From: Candidatus Desantisbacteria bacterium CG1_02_38_46
GTDB taxonomy: Bacteria; Desantisbacteria; UBA1551; UBA1559
Length of the DNA stretch: 10,979 nucleotides
NCBI GenBank assembly: GCA_001871015.1
Contig: MNUO01000065.1
Coordinates: forward strand, 1 to 10,979
Direction: 5' to 3'
A program made the translations under genes and the position numbers. Below the pieces are notes generated by a model that was given only the letters and a program-made list of their open reading frames with translations, did no database searches and was not told the origin of the DNA. Shown here piece by piece: positions 6,177-10,979 of the stretch (positions are counted from its first letter, which is position 1; each line of letters opens with the position of its first letter).

Positions 6177-6208
6177 AACTCACAACATAATATGATATAA
6201 TGTGAGTT
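6174..6208 (+). promoter_or_regulatory. Promoter and operator-like palindrome of the MNT/HEPN pair
   Basis: A perfect -10 box TATAAT (6196-6201) has only a weak -35 (TTAAAC, 6174-6179). The 8-bp inverted repeat AACTCACA (6177-6184) / TGTGAGTT (6201-6208) spans the promoter, as expected for an autorepressed TA operon. GAGGTG (6219-6224) is the ribosome binding site, 5 bases before ATG 6230. Confidence 0.6.
6178..6191 (+). repeat. 16-bp repeat copy 4 (first 14 bp)
   Basis: ACTCACAACATAAT, identical to the first 14 bases of the repeat, starts 17 bp after copy 3. Its first bases form the left arm of the palindrome AACTCACA (6177-6184) / TGTGAGTT (6201-6208). Confidence 0.75.
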
Positions 6209-6229
6209 AGAGAGAACCGAGGTGTTAAA

Positions 6230-6592
6230 ATGAAAAGAAAAATAAATTCTTACAGAGATGCGTGGAAAAAACGATGGCTTGAGGACGTAAAAAACCGACA
6301 TATAAAATCTGATGCGGCAGAGAAAGCAGCTAAAAAAATATCCCTGATGTTAATCCGAAAATTTAAAGTGAATAAAATAATCTTATTTGGCTCTGTAATT
6401 AAAAAAGAGTTTGATTCTGGTTCAGATATAGATTTAGCTGTAGAAGGGTTAAAAAAAGAATTTTATATTAAGGCTTTAGTGGAAGCAGAAAATTTGGTTA
6501 ATTTTCCTGTAGACATAAAACCATTAGAAGAATGTAAGGGTTTTTTCAAAGAACAAATCCAGACAAAAGGAAGGGTATTATATGAGAAGTAA
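6230..6592 (+). CDS. MNT-type minimal nucleotidyltransferase antitoxin
   Basis: A 120-residue protein with a nucleotidyltransferase core at about residues 35-115. The diagnostic motif is ILFGSVIKKEFDSGSDIDLAV (51-71): G54-S55 and the metal-binding acidic pair D66 and D68, with the third acidic residue probably D95 (FPVDIKPLE). In the family these antitoxins pair with HEPN RNases and inactivate them by adding AMP residues to the toxin. The first 30 residues are strongly basic and aromatic (SYRDAWKKRWLEDVKNRH), an extension often seen when the partner is a HepT-like protein. It overlaps the next gene by 11 bp, so the two are coupled. The catalytic residues are intact, although its partner is broken. 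Confidence 0.85.
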   Translation: MKRKINSYRDAWKKRWLEDVKNRHIKSDAAEKAAKKISLMLIRKFKVNKIILFGSVIKKEFDSGSDIDLAVEGLKKEFYIKALVEAENLVNFPVDIKPLEECKGFFKEQIQTKGRVLYEK

Positions 6593-7013
6593 AGAGCAGA
6601 TACTTACTTTGATTTCAGAAATAGAAGAGGAATTAAAAAATATCCAGGTCTTGGAAGAAAGCATATCTAATTTAAGATCCAGAATTACGAATGTCACTGA
6701 AGAAGATAGAAGGTATCTAATAGAAAGCGCCGCACTGGAATTTCATAACTTTTATCTCGCGTGTGAGAGGATATTTGAGAAAATTGCTGTAGAAATTAAT
6801 GGTGGAATATCTTCTACCCCAGATTGGCATAGCCGACTTCTTAACAATATGACTTTAGAAATAAAGGAAATAAGACCCTCTGTGATCACTAAAGACTTAG
6901 CGCGAGATTTAATGCGATTACTTGAAAAAGAACCAAAAGTATGCTATAATATTTTTTGTCAAGAGTGGGGATTTTTCCCCTGCAAAAAGTGGGTATTTTT
7001 ACTTTGCAACTGA
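6582..7013 (+). pseudogene. HEPN (HepT-like) toxin, C-terminally truncated
   Basis: The first ~115 residues look like a HepT-like HEPN protein: a helical N terminus (SKEQILTLISEIEEELKNI) and the family stretch ESAALEFHNFYLACERIFEKIAVEINGGISSTPDWHSRLLNNMTLEIKEIRP. The family then needs an R-x4-6-H RNase motif in the last helices, of the kind LRxFRHxxRHxYG. Here the frame instead runs LARDLMRLLEKEPKVCYNIF and then QEWGFFPCKKWVFLLCN, which is read from an IS21-like end. No R-x4-6-H motif occurs, so the toxin should be inactive. The homologous part ends at about 6925. The gene starts at ATG 6582 with GGAAGGG upstream. It was probably destroyed by insertion followed by deletion. Confidence 0.75.
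6922..6950 (+). promoter_or_regulatory. Promoter-like sequence at the broken toxin end
   Basis: TTGAAA (6922-6927) and TATAAT (6945-6950) are 17 bp apart, with the extended -10 TGC at 6942-6944. It begins where HEPN homology stops and ends just before the IS21-like end, and no gene follows. It may be the orphaned promoter of a lost gene or a chance match. Confidence 0.4.
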
Positions 7014-7016
7014 CAC
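6957..7016 (+). mobile_element. Solo IS21-family-like end
   Basis: Starts with TGTC and contains two direct repeats 24 bp apart: GTGGGGATTTTTCCCCTGCA (6965-6984) and GTGGGTATTTTTACTTTGCA (6989-7008). It ends in CAACTGACAC. Tandem GTGGGnATTTTT units near the tip are typical of IS21-type ends. No istA or istB gene is present in the window, so this is a remnant. Confidence 0.55.
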
Positions 7017-7290
7017 TATACCTATGCAATTAATTCCCCTCTTGTCTGGCAATCCTGGGGTTCAGAGTCTCCTAAACCCAGTGATAATGTCAAAGGATTA
7101 AGATGGAAAATTAATTCCCTTGGACCAAGTTAGACAAAAAATATTTACTTTGAGATTAAGGTGTTATGTGAGTAGTTTAAAAGAATTTCTTATTCTCGAG
7201 GGGAACCCGCCAAGAATTAGTGGCGGGCTAAAGGAAGGAATTTAGCACTGGCCACATAATCAGGAAGAGATTCTTGCTTGGCCGCAATCC
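7017..7290. other. Non-coding gap between IS21-like remnant and TA pair
   Basis: No gene is supported. CCCGCCA (7206-7212) pairs perfectly with TGGCGGG (7221-7227), a 7-bp GC-rich stem 64 bases beyond the DUF2283 stop codon. It may stabilise or end that minus-strand transcript, although no T tract follows. CTGGG (7055-7059) / CCCAG (7077-7081) is a second weak stem. The remainder of the HEPN gene was not found here. Confidence 0.45.
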
Positions 7291-7563
7291 TTATTGCCCT
7301 GTTTTAGCCAATATCTTCTCATCCTGGTCCCGGAGGCAAAAATATGCGGTAAGAGGAAGAGGGAAAGATTCTATTTTCCTTTTATTTCTAAACCTTTCCT
7401 CAAAGTGAAGAATGGTAAACCCGATCACTTCCTTAGTCTTGGGATGCATTTTTACATAAATCTCGTCACCAATTTCTAAAGAAATGGACTCACGTGAACC
7501 ACCAAGGGAAATATTTAATTCATCAGCGTGCTTATCATATGAATAGGTTAGTCTTTTTTCCAT
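7291..7563 (-). CDS. DUF2283 protein, putative antitoxin
   Basis: 90 residues. The N-terminal two thirds match DUF2283: LTYSYDKHADELNISLG (5-21), then SISLEIGDEIYVKMHPKTKEVIGFTILHFEERF (26-58), a small beta-rich domain. The last 30 residues (KRKIESFPLPL...) are less conserved. The family has no proven activity, but its members often sit beside small RelE-, DUF4258- or PBECR-like proteins, where they are taken to be antitoxins. That fits here: it overlaps the end of the upstream nuclease-like gene by 16 bp in the same operon. The start is supported by AAAGGAGGTGA located 6 bases upstream of ATG 7563. Gene order is toxin first, the reverse of the DUF433 pair. Confidence 0.75.
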   Translation of the reverse strand: MEKRLTYSYDKHADELNISLGGSRESISLEIGDEIYVKMHPKTKEVIGFTILHFEERFRNKRKIESFPLPLTAYFCLRDQDEKILAKTGQ

Positions 7564-7868
7564 AGTAATTCACCTCCTTTGCTCAAATTATATACGGGAA
7601 AACTAGTTTTTACATAGCCGTGATGTACTTTTATTTCTACCACAACGAGAAGGTAGAAGTGGCCATATTTAAAATGTGTATGTCCTCTAAAATACAAGTG
7701 GGAAGTTTTACTAATCTTGCTTTGAAATATACAATCAGGATCTTCCAAGGTTTGTTTTATCTCCTTATGAAAGTGTTTCATAATAGGATGTTCAGGGATG
7801 ATATGGTTATTCCAGCAAACCCTGGACAAAGAAACAGTTATTCCGCGCGGATCTTTTACTTTAAACAT
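7548..7868 (-). CDS. Putative RelE/Barnase-like (PBECR-type) RNase toxin
   Basis: 106 residues. The pattern resembles the PBECR group of the Barnase-EndoU-ColicinE5/D-RelE superfamily: VSLSRVCWNNHIIPEHPIM (12-30) with W19, H22 and H27, then IKQTLEDPDCIFQS (37-50), a strand pair HLYFR...HFYLLVVVEI (57-78) and GYVKTSFPVYNLSKGGELLWKK (84-105). Histidines H22 and H27 and the K/T of YVKTS are candidate catalytic residues by analogy. Family assignment is from pattern memory only; a DUF4258-like protein is the main alternative. It is first in a two-gene operon with the DUF2283 gene. Its promoter lies at 7924-7952. The ribosome binding site is weak (AAAGGT), in contrast to the strong one of the DUF2283 gene, as expected for toxin-low, antitoxin-high expression. 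Confidence 0.55.
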   Translation of the reverse strand: MFKVKDPRGITVSLSRVCWNNHIIPEHPIMKHFHKEIKQTLEDPDCIFQSKISKTSHLYFRGHTHFKYGHFYLLVVVEIKVHHGYVKTSFPVYNLSKGGELLWKKD

Positions 7869-7923
7869 CTATACCTTTGAAACTATAAACTTTTTGCTCC
7901 ATTTTCTTTTTATCTTCAAATAT

Positions 7924-7952
7924 AGTATACATTAAAATGAAGGAAAAGTCAA
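7924..7952 (-). promoter_or_regulatory. Promoter of the nuclease/DUF2283 operon
   Basis: On the minus strand TTGACT (7947-7952) and TATACT (7924-7929) are 17 bp apart. The start would be near 7917, giving a leader of about 50 bases to ATG 7868. The whole promoter lies just outside the left end of the IS (7968), so it survived the insertion, and it is overlapped by the run-on 3' end of the transposase reading frame. Confidence 0.7.
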
Positions 7953-9053
7953 GAAATTAAATCGCTTTTTTTGGAAAAGGGAAGGTACATGGTATCCCCA
8001 TCTCTCATAGAATTGAGACATTGATTTAAAGCTGGAGAAGTTAGAACAAGCAGAAATTTTTTGAGCTAACAATTCATCCAAATCAACCGGAGGCAATCTG
8101 GTAACCTCAGGATTAATATGGGGCGCTATTTCTTTTAAGATTTCAAGGGGTGTCTTATCATCTTTGTAGCTATTTTTTCTTAGTTCATTGAAAAATAGGT
8201 TGTGAGTTGTAACCTTTGACCAGAAACTTTCTTTGGAATCAAAGGTTTCTAAGTCAAAAAACTCATCTTCAATTAAGCGGTGAACAGTTTCTGTATCACT
8301 GTTATAGATGTGTGCTCCAGGAGGAATACGACCATGTTTACAACCATATACTTCCTCAAGGACAAGAGTAAATTCTGATGGATTTTTTGTGTTGCAGGTT
8401 AATCCATATTCAGGTCCATTATCTGACTGCCACTTAACTTTTCTTAAGTTAACCCCACAGGATTCAAGATGTTGATTGACATATTCAACAAAGACAATAG
8501 AATGTGCAAGGCTTGATTCTTTTGCATATCCTAAGAATTGTATTCCAGCTCTGACATCCCTTGCAGTGTATTGAACCTTAGGTAAATCCAAACTCATCAT
8601 TTGGGGCCAGTAATTGGGAATGTCATTAAGAACTTTTGTGTCGGTTCCAATCTGCTGGAAGACTTCCCACTTAGATTTTACTTTTCTTAAATCGTTCTTT
8701 GTTTTGTGTTTCTTCTTTCTTTGTCTGGTTAAGTTATATGCTTTGTATATCCGCTGTATTGCCTTATGGGAGCAAGGTATATCAAAATCCCTCTTTAATC
8801 TTTCTGCTCCCCAGGTTTTAAGACGGGTGCGCAGGTCCACAACTCTTTTCTCTATTTCTAAGGATGTCTTATGTGGAATGTTGTGAGGGGCACGGGATTC
8901 CTCTTTTAGTCCGGACAATCCCTTTTCCTCATATAGCCTTCTCCATTTACGCACAGTCTTAACAGTAGTAGAGAAAACCTTTGCACAGGGCTTATTGCCA
9001 TACTTCTTAGCATACATTACCATTTTAAGGCGTAAATCAAAGGGGTTCTTCAT
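7932..9053 (-). CDS. DDE transposase, IS481-like
   Basis: 373 residues from ATG 9053; a TTG at 9065 would add four. Domains: helix-turn-helix at about 14-52 (YAKKYGNKPCAKVFSTTVKTVRKWRRLYEEKGLSGLKE), a linker with WGAERLKRDFDIPCSHKAIQRIY (81-103), then an RNase H-like integrase core. The candidate catalytic triad is D138 (QIGTDTKVL), D211 (WQSDNGPEYG) and E255 (NSDTETVHRLIEDEFF). Length and architecture fit the IS481 group, though related IS3-type families share the core. The frame has no stop within the IS: the C terminus reads through the left inverted repeat (GYHVPSLFQK) and about 11 residues of flanking DNA before ending at 7932. The core is intact, so the protein may be active. Confidence 0.85.
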   Translation of the reverse strand: MKNPFDLRLKMVMYAKKYGNKPCAKVFSTTVKTVRKWRRLYEEKGLSGLKEESRAPHNIPHKTSLEIEKRVVDLRTRLKTWGAERLKRDFDIPCSHKAIQRIYKAYNLTRQRKKKHKTKNDLRKVKSKWEVFQQIGTDTKVLNDIPNYWPQMMSLDLPKVQYTARDVRAGIQFLGYAKESSLAHSIVFVEYVNQHLESCGVNLRKVKWQSDNGPEYGLTCNTKNPSEFTLVLEEVYGCKHGRIPPGAHIYNSDTETVHRLIEDEFFDLETFDSKESFWSKVTTHNLFFNELRKNSYKDDKTPLEILKEIAPHINPEVTRLPPVDLDELLAQKISACSNFSSFKSMSQFYERWGYHVPSLFQKKRFNFLTFPSF

Positions 9054-9207
9054 TTGTCTTACCAAATCAAAATGTGAAATATAACCTCTTTTGAAATTTT
9101 TTGGCCCCAGGGCTTATTTACTACTTTTTCCAGTTCTCTAAATCTCTTCTCTGAAAGACAGGTGATTTGCCTTGGGGGGATACCATGTACCTTCCCTTTT
9201 CCAAAAA
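7968..9207 (-). mobile_element. Insertion sequence with perfect 32-bp terminal inverted repeats
   Basis: The left end (7968-7999) and right end (9176-9207) are perfect inverted copies over 32 bp, starting TTTTTGGAAAAGGG and ending GGTATCCCC. The element is 1,240 bp and holds one transposase gene. Perfect repeats and an undamaged gene point to recent arrival. No direct target duplication was recognised: CGCTT lies outside the left end and TTCAA outside the right. It separates the promoter of the nuclease/DUF2283 pair from that of the GntR gene. Confidence 0.92.
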
Positions 9208-9221
9208 TTCAATGTGAAAAC

Positions 9222-9249
9222 TTGACAAATTGAAAAATTTGTGTATAAT
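9222..9249 (+). promoter_or_regulatory. Promoter of the GntR gene with inverted repeat in the spacer
   Basis: TTGACA (9222-9227) and TATAAT (9244-9249) are 16 bp apart. ACAAATT (9225-9231) and AATTTGT (9236-9242) form an inverted repeat across the spacer. The block from AAAACTTGACAAAT to AATTTGTGT is nearly the same as in the CopG antitoxin promoter (295-320). The -35 box starts only 15 bases outside the right end of the IS. Confidence 0.8.
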
Positions 9250-9289
9250 GGTTTAAAATGGTATACAATATGCAGGTAAAGGAAAAAAA

Positions 9290-9952
9290 ATGAAAGAAAA
9301 AAATAATTTTCTTAAAAGGCAGAATTTCAGTGATTCTATTTACCAGAATATTCTTGAAGAAATTTTCTGTCGCAAGTTAAAACATGGAACAAGATTAAAG
9401 GAAAGAGAAGTTGCAGAAAAATTAGGAGTAAGCCGTACACCTGTAAGAGAGGCATTTTACAAATTATCTAAGGATGGAATAATTGATATTATTCCCTTTC
9501 GTGGAGCGGTTGTTAAAAAATGGAATGGTAAAGATTTAAAAGAAGTCTATGAAATTCGTTCAAGCTTAGAGTGTTTAGCCATTCGTTTAGCCCTGCCAAA
9601 TATTCCAGAAAAAAAACTAAAGAATTTAAAAGAAAGATTGAAAAAGGTTAAAGAAGAAAAGGATTTTATGAAACCAGACCTTTCATTACATCGTTTAGTT
9701 ATGAATCATTGCGGGAATGAAAGGTTGGGTTCAATTTTAGGAAATTTACATAATCTTGTGCATACATTTCGTATTCTCGATGCTCAGTTTCCCCAGAGAA
9801 ACAAACAATCGCGAAAAGAGCATCTCCAGATTATTGATGCCCTTTTAAGAAGAGATGCTCAGGAAAGTGTAAGTTTAATGGCAAAGCATATTGAAAATAC
9901 AAAAAATAATATCCTGGAAGACTTTTTCAAAGAAGAAGGAAACAGTGAATAA
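9290..9952 (+). CDS. GntR-family regulator, FadR/FCD subgroup
   Basis: 220 residues. The winged helix-turn-helix is at about 14-76, with the family signature LKEREVAEKLGVSRTPVREAFYKLSKDGII (36-65) and the wing FRGAVV (70-75). The FCD effector domain follows (about 82-212). Its metal-binding residues are visible: D130 and H134 (DLSLH), H178 (KEHLQIIDAL) and H200 (AKHIENT). Such regulators sense small carboxylates or sugar acids and usually repress neighbouring catabolic genes. The next gene, a secreted LamG protein, makes control of carbohydrate use likely, but the ligand cannot be told. AAAGGA at 9278-9283 is an acceptable ribosome binding site for ATG 9290. The inverted repeat in its promoter is a candidate autoregulatory site. 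Confidence 0.88.
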   Translation: MKEKNNFLKRQNFSDSIYQNILEEIFCRKLKHGTRLKEREVAEKLGVSRTPVREAFYKLSKDGIIDIIPFRGAVVKKWNGKDLKEVYEIRSSLECLAIRLALPNIPEKKLKNLKERLKKVKEEKDFMKPDLSLHRLVMNHCGNERLGSILGNLHNLVHTFRILDAQFPQRNKQSRKEHLQIIDALLRRDAQESVSLMAKHIENTKNNILEDFFKEEGNSE

Positions 9953-9995
9953 TGATGGTTTTACAATTGGTTTTATTATTATTAGTGGGTAAAAA

Positions 9996-10979
9996 ATGAA
10001 GAAATTGATAATCTTAGGACTGATATTAGGAGTAGGAATAATGGGAAAAATTTCTGCACAAGAAAAAGGTCTTATTGCCTACTGGAATTTTGATGAAGGA
10101 AAAGGAGAAATAACAAAAGACCTTTCTGGCAATGACAATTATGGAGAAATTAATAATGCCAAATGGGTGAAAGGAATAAAAGGAAGCGCTCTTAAATTCA
10201 ATGGAGCAGACGCTTATGTGGAAATTGAAATGAACGAAAGTTTACAATCTCCAGAGGAAATCAGTATTGAAGCCTGGATTTATCCTGCCCCACCACATCA
10301 GAGTGGATATGGCGGGATAATCAATAACATTAACGGTGCCGGCAATAGCAGGTTGCTTGTGATGAATGATGGTAAACTTCTTGCCCAGCTTCATGGTACA
10401 AAAGGCAGTGATAATGTTTTTGGACCGGAAGTAAAAAACAATGCCTGGAATTATGTTGTTTATATCTATAATGGTAAAGAAGAATCCTGGTATCTCAATG
10501 GAGTAAAAGCAGCTTCTTCTCCCTATACTGAAGAAATGCCCACAGGAGGAAGTTCATTAACCATTGGCTGGGGATATACAAGTCCGGAAAATTATCATTT
10601 CAATGGTATAATTGATGAATTGAGAATTTATAACCGCTTCCTCTCCGAAAAAAAAATCCAGGAACATTATAAAGAAATGGGAGGGAAAGTGGAAACGAAA
10701 AGCAAGAAAAAGAAAACATCAGAAAATGCAGGTTTTATTGAACATGGCATACCTGCTCCTGTATCAGAAAGCCGTGGAGTAGCCGCTACCTGTGACGTTA
10801 ACAGCAAACCCCTTATTCTCATTTGTTCCTGGGATAATTTACGTGGCGGTGGAACCAGAAACTCACTTTTAGTAGTTGATGCCATAACAGGTAAGACTGA
10901 GCAGTATTACTATCTTGATGAAAATTCCCCGAATGGACCTCCATATCACTTCCTGCTTTCCAGTAAAAACCGCTTTTAT
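9996..10979 (+). CDS. Secreted LamG-domain protein (partial, runs off the window)
   Basis: 328 codons without a stop up to the window edge. Residues 1-22 are a signal peptide (MKKLIILGLILGVGIMGKISAQ), so the product is exported. A LamG/concanavalin-type lectin domain covers about 25-226, with the usual landmarks YWNFDEGKG (29-37), KDLSGNDNYG (41-50), GSALKFNGADAYVEI (63-77), ISIEAWIYP (89-97) and IDELRIYNRFLSEKKIQEHYKE (206-227). A short lysine-rich linker (231-240) leads into a new domain. SLLVVDAITGKTEQYYY (290-306) looks like the first blade of a beta-propeller. These domains bind carbohydrate in secreted glycan-degrading proteins; the enzymatic part, if any, lies beyond the window. It follows the GntR gene by 43 bp on the same strand and may be cotranscribed. 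Confidence 0.85.
   Translation, partial: MKKLIILGLILGVGIMGKISAQEKGLIAYWNFDEGKGEITKDLSGNDNYGEINNAKWVKGIKGSALKFNGADAYVEIEMNESLQSPEEISIEAWIYPAPPHQSGYGGIINNINGAGNSRLLVMNDGKLLAQLHGTKGSDNVFGPEVKNNAWNYVVYIYNGKEESWYLNGVKAASSPYTEEMPTGGSSLTIGWGYTSPENYHFNGIIDELRIYNRFLSEKKIQEHYKEMGGKVETKSKKKKTSENAGFIEHGIPAPVSESRGVAATCDVNSKPLILICSWDNLRGGGTRNSLLVVDAITGKTEQYYYLDENSPNGPPYHFLLSSKNRFY

Larger units (their letters stand above)
1929..6191. mobile_element. RIT-type (recombinase-in-trio) element with a zinc-ribbon gene; ends uncertain
   Basis: Three overlapping tyrosine recombinase genes of about 420, 340 and 350 residues in one operon are the defining feature of RIT elements. The outer limits given here are the outermost copies of a 16-bp direct repeat, which would also include the DUF6431-like gene at 5630-6040. 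A narrower alternative is about 1530-5430, set by a diverged 24-bp motif (19 of 24 aligned positions match) on both sides of the trio. No target-site duplication could be defined by eye. All three recombinases look intact, so the element may be active. That a trio is present is well supported; the boundaries are inference. Confidence 0.6.

Noticed and set aside
1929-6191. 16-bp repeats as a CRISPR array
   Set aside because: There are too few copies, spacings are irregular (about 17, 158 and 4,074 bp) and no cas gene is present.
6119-6301. 60-residue minus-strand reading frame upstream of the zinc-ribbon gene
   Set aside because: It overlaps the MNT gene start and its promoter, lacks a ribosome binding site, and arises from the 16-bp repeats; only its NYVVS tail is of interest.
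8614-8886. 90-residue plus-strand frame opposite the transposase
   Set aside because: It is a shadow of the transposase gene, rich in Cys and Leu, without a ribosome binding site.
10667-10885. 72-residue minus-strand frame opposite the LamG gene
   Set aside because: It is a shadow of the clearly coding plus-strand frame, which has a signal peptide and LamG landmarks.

Overview
The window is AT-rich bacterial DNA with AGGAGG-type ribosome binding sites and sigma-70-type promoters (TTGACA/TATAAT). Nothing in it fixes the phylum. The signal-peptide LamG protein beside a GntR/FCD regulator and the density of toxin-antitoxin (TA) genes would fit an uncultured anaerobic, polysaccharide-using bacterium, but that is inference. 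It reads as an accessory island of TA modules and mobile elements.

Layout. 62-190: at least eight DnaA-box-like sites in an inverted arrangement, with no gene. 299-1425: an orphan CopG/BrnA-type antitoxin gene with its own strong promoter, then a complete DUF433/DUF5615 (PIN-like) TA pair closed by a good intrinsic terminator. 1426-2017: non-coding and structured. 2018-5326 (minus): three overlapping tyrosine recombinase genes, the hallmark of a RIT (recombinase-in-trio) element. 5630-6040 (minus): a small DUF6431-like zinc-ribbon protein whose mRNA leader is a 76-bp inverted-repeat element. 6230-7013 (plus): an MNT/HEPN pair whose toxin is broken next to a solo IS21-like end. 7291-7868 (minus): a RelE/Barnase-like (PBECR-type) putative RNase and a DUF2283 partner. 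7968-9207: an IS with perfect 32-bp terminal inverted repeats and an IS481-like DDE transposase. 9222-10979 (plus): a GntR/FCD regulator, then the start of a secreted LamG protein that runs off the window.

How it may work together. The most unusual signal is a 16-bp sequence, ACTCACAACATAATTA, present as three perfect copies in one orientation (1929, 2087, 6161) plus a 14-bp copy at 6178. One copy lies inside the 3' end of the third recombinase gene and another just beyond the zinc-ribbon gene. If it is the crossover site, the trio plus the zinc-ribbon gene would excise as a roughly 4.07-kb circle, and the recombinase would exchange its own C-terminal tail. A second, diverged 24-bp motif also lies on both sides of the trio, so the true element ends are unresolved. 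The orphan antitoxin and the GntR gene share nearly the same promoter with an inverted repeat in its spacer, which suggests a common regulator or duplicated control DNA.
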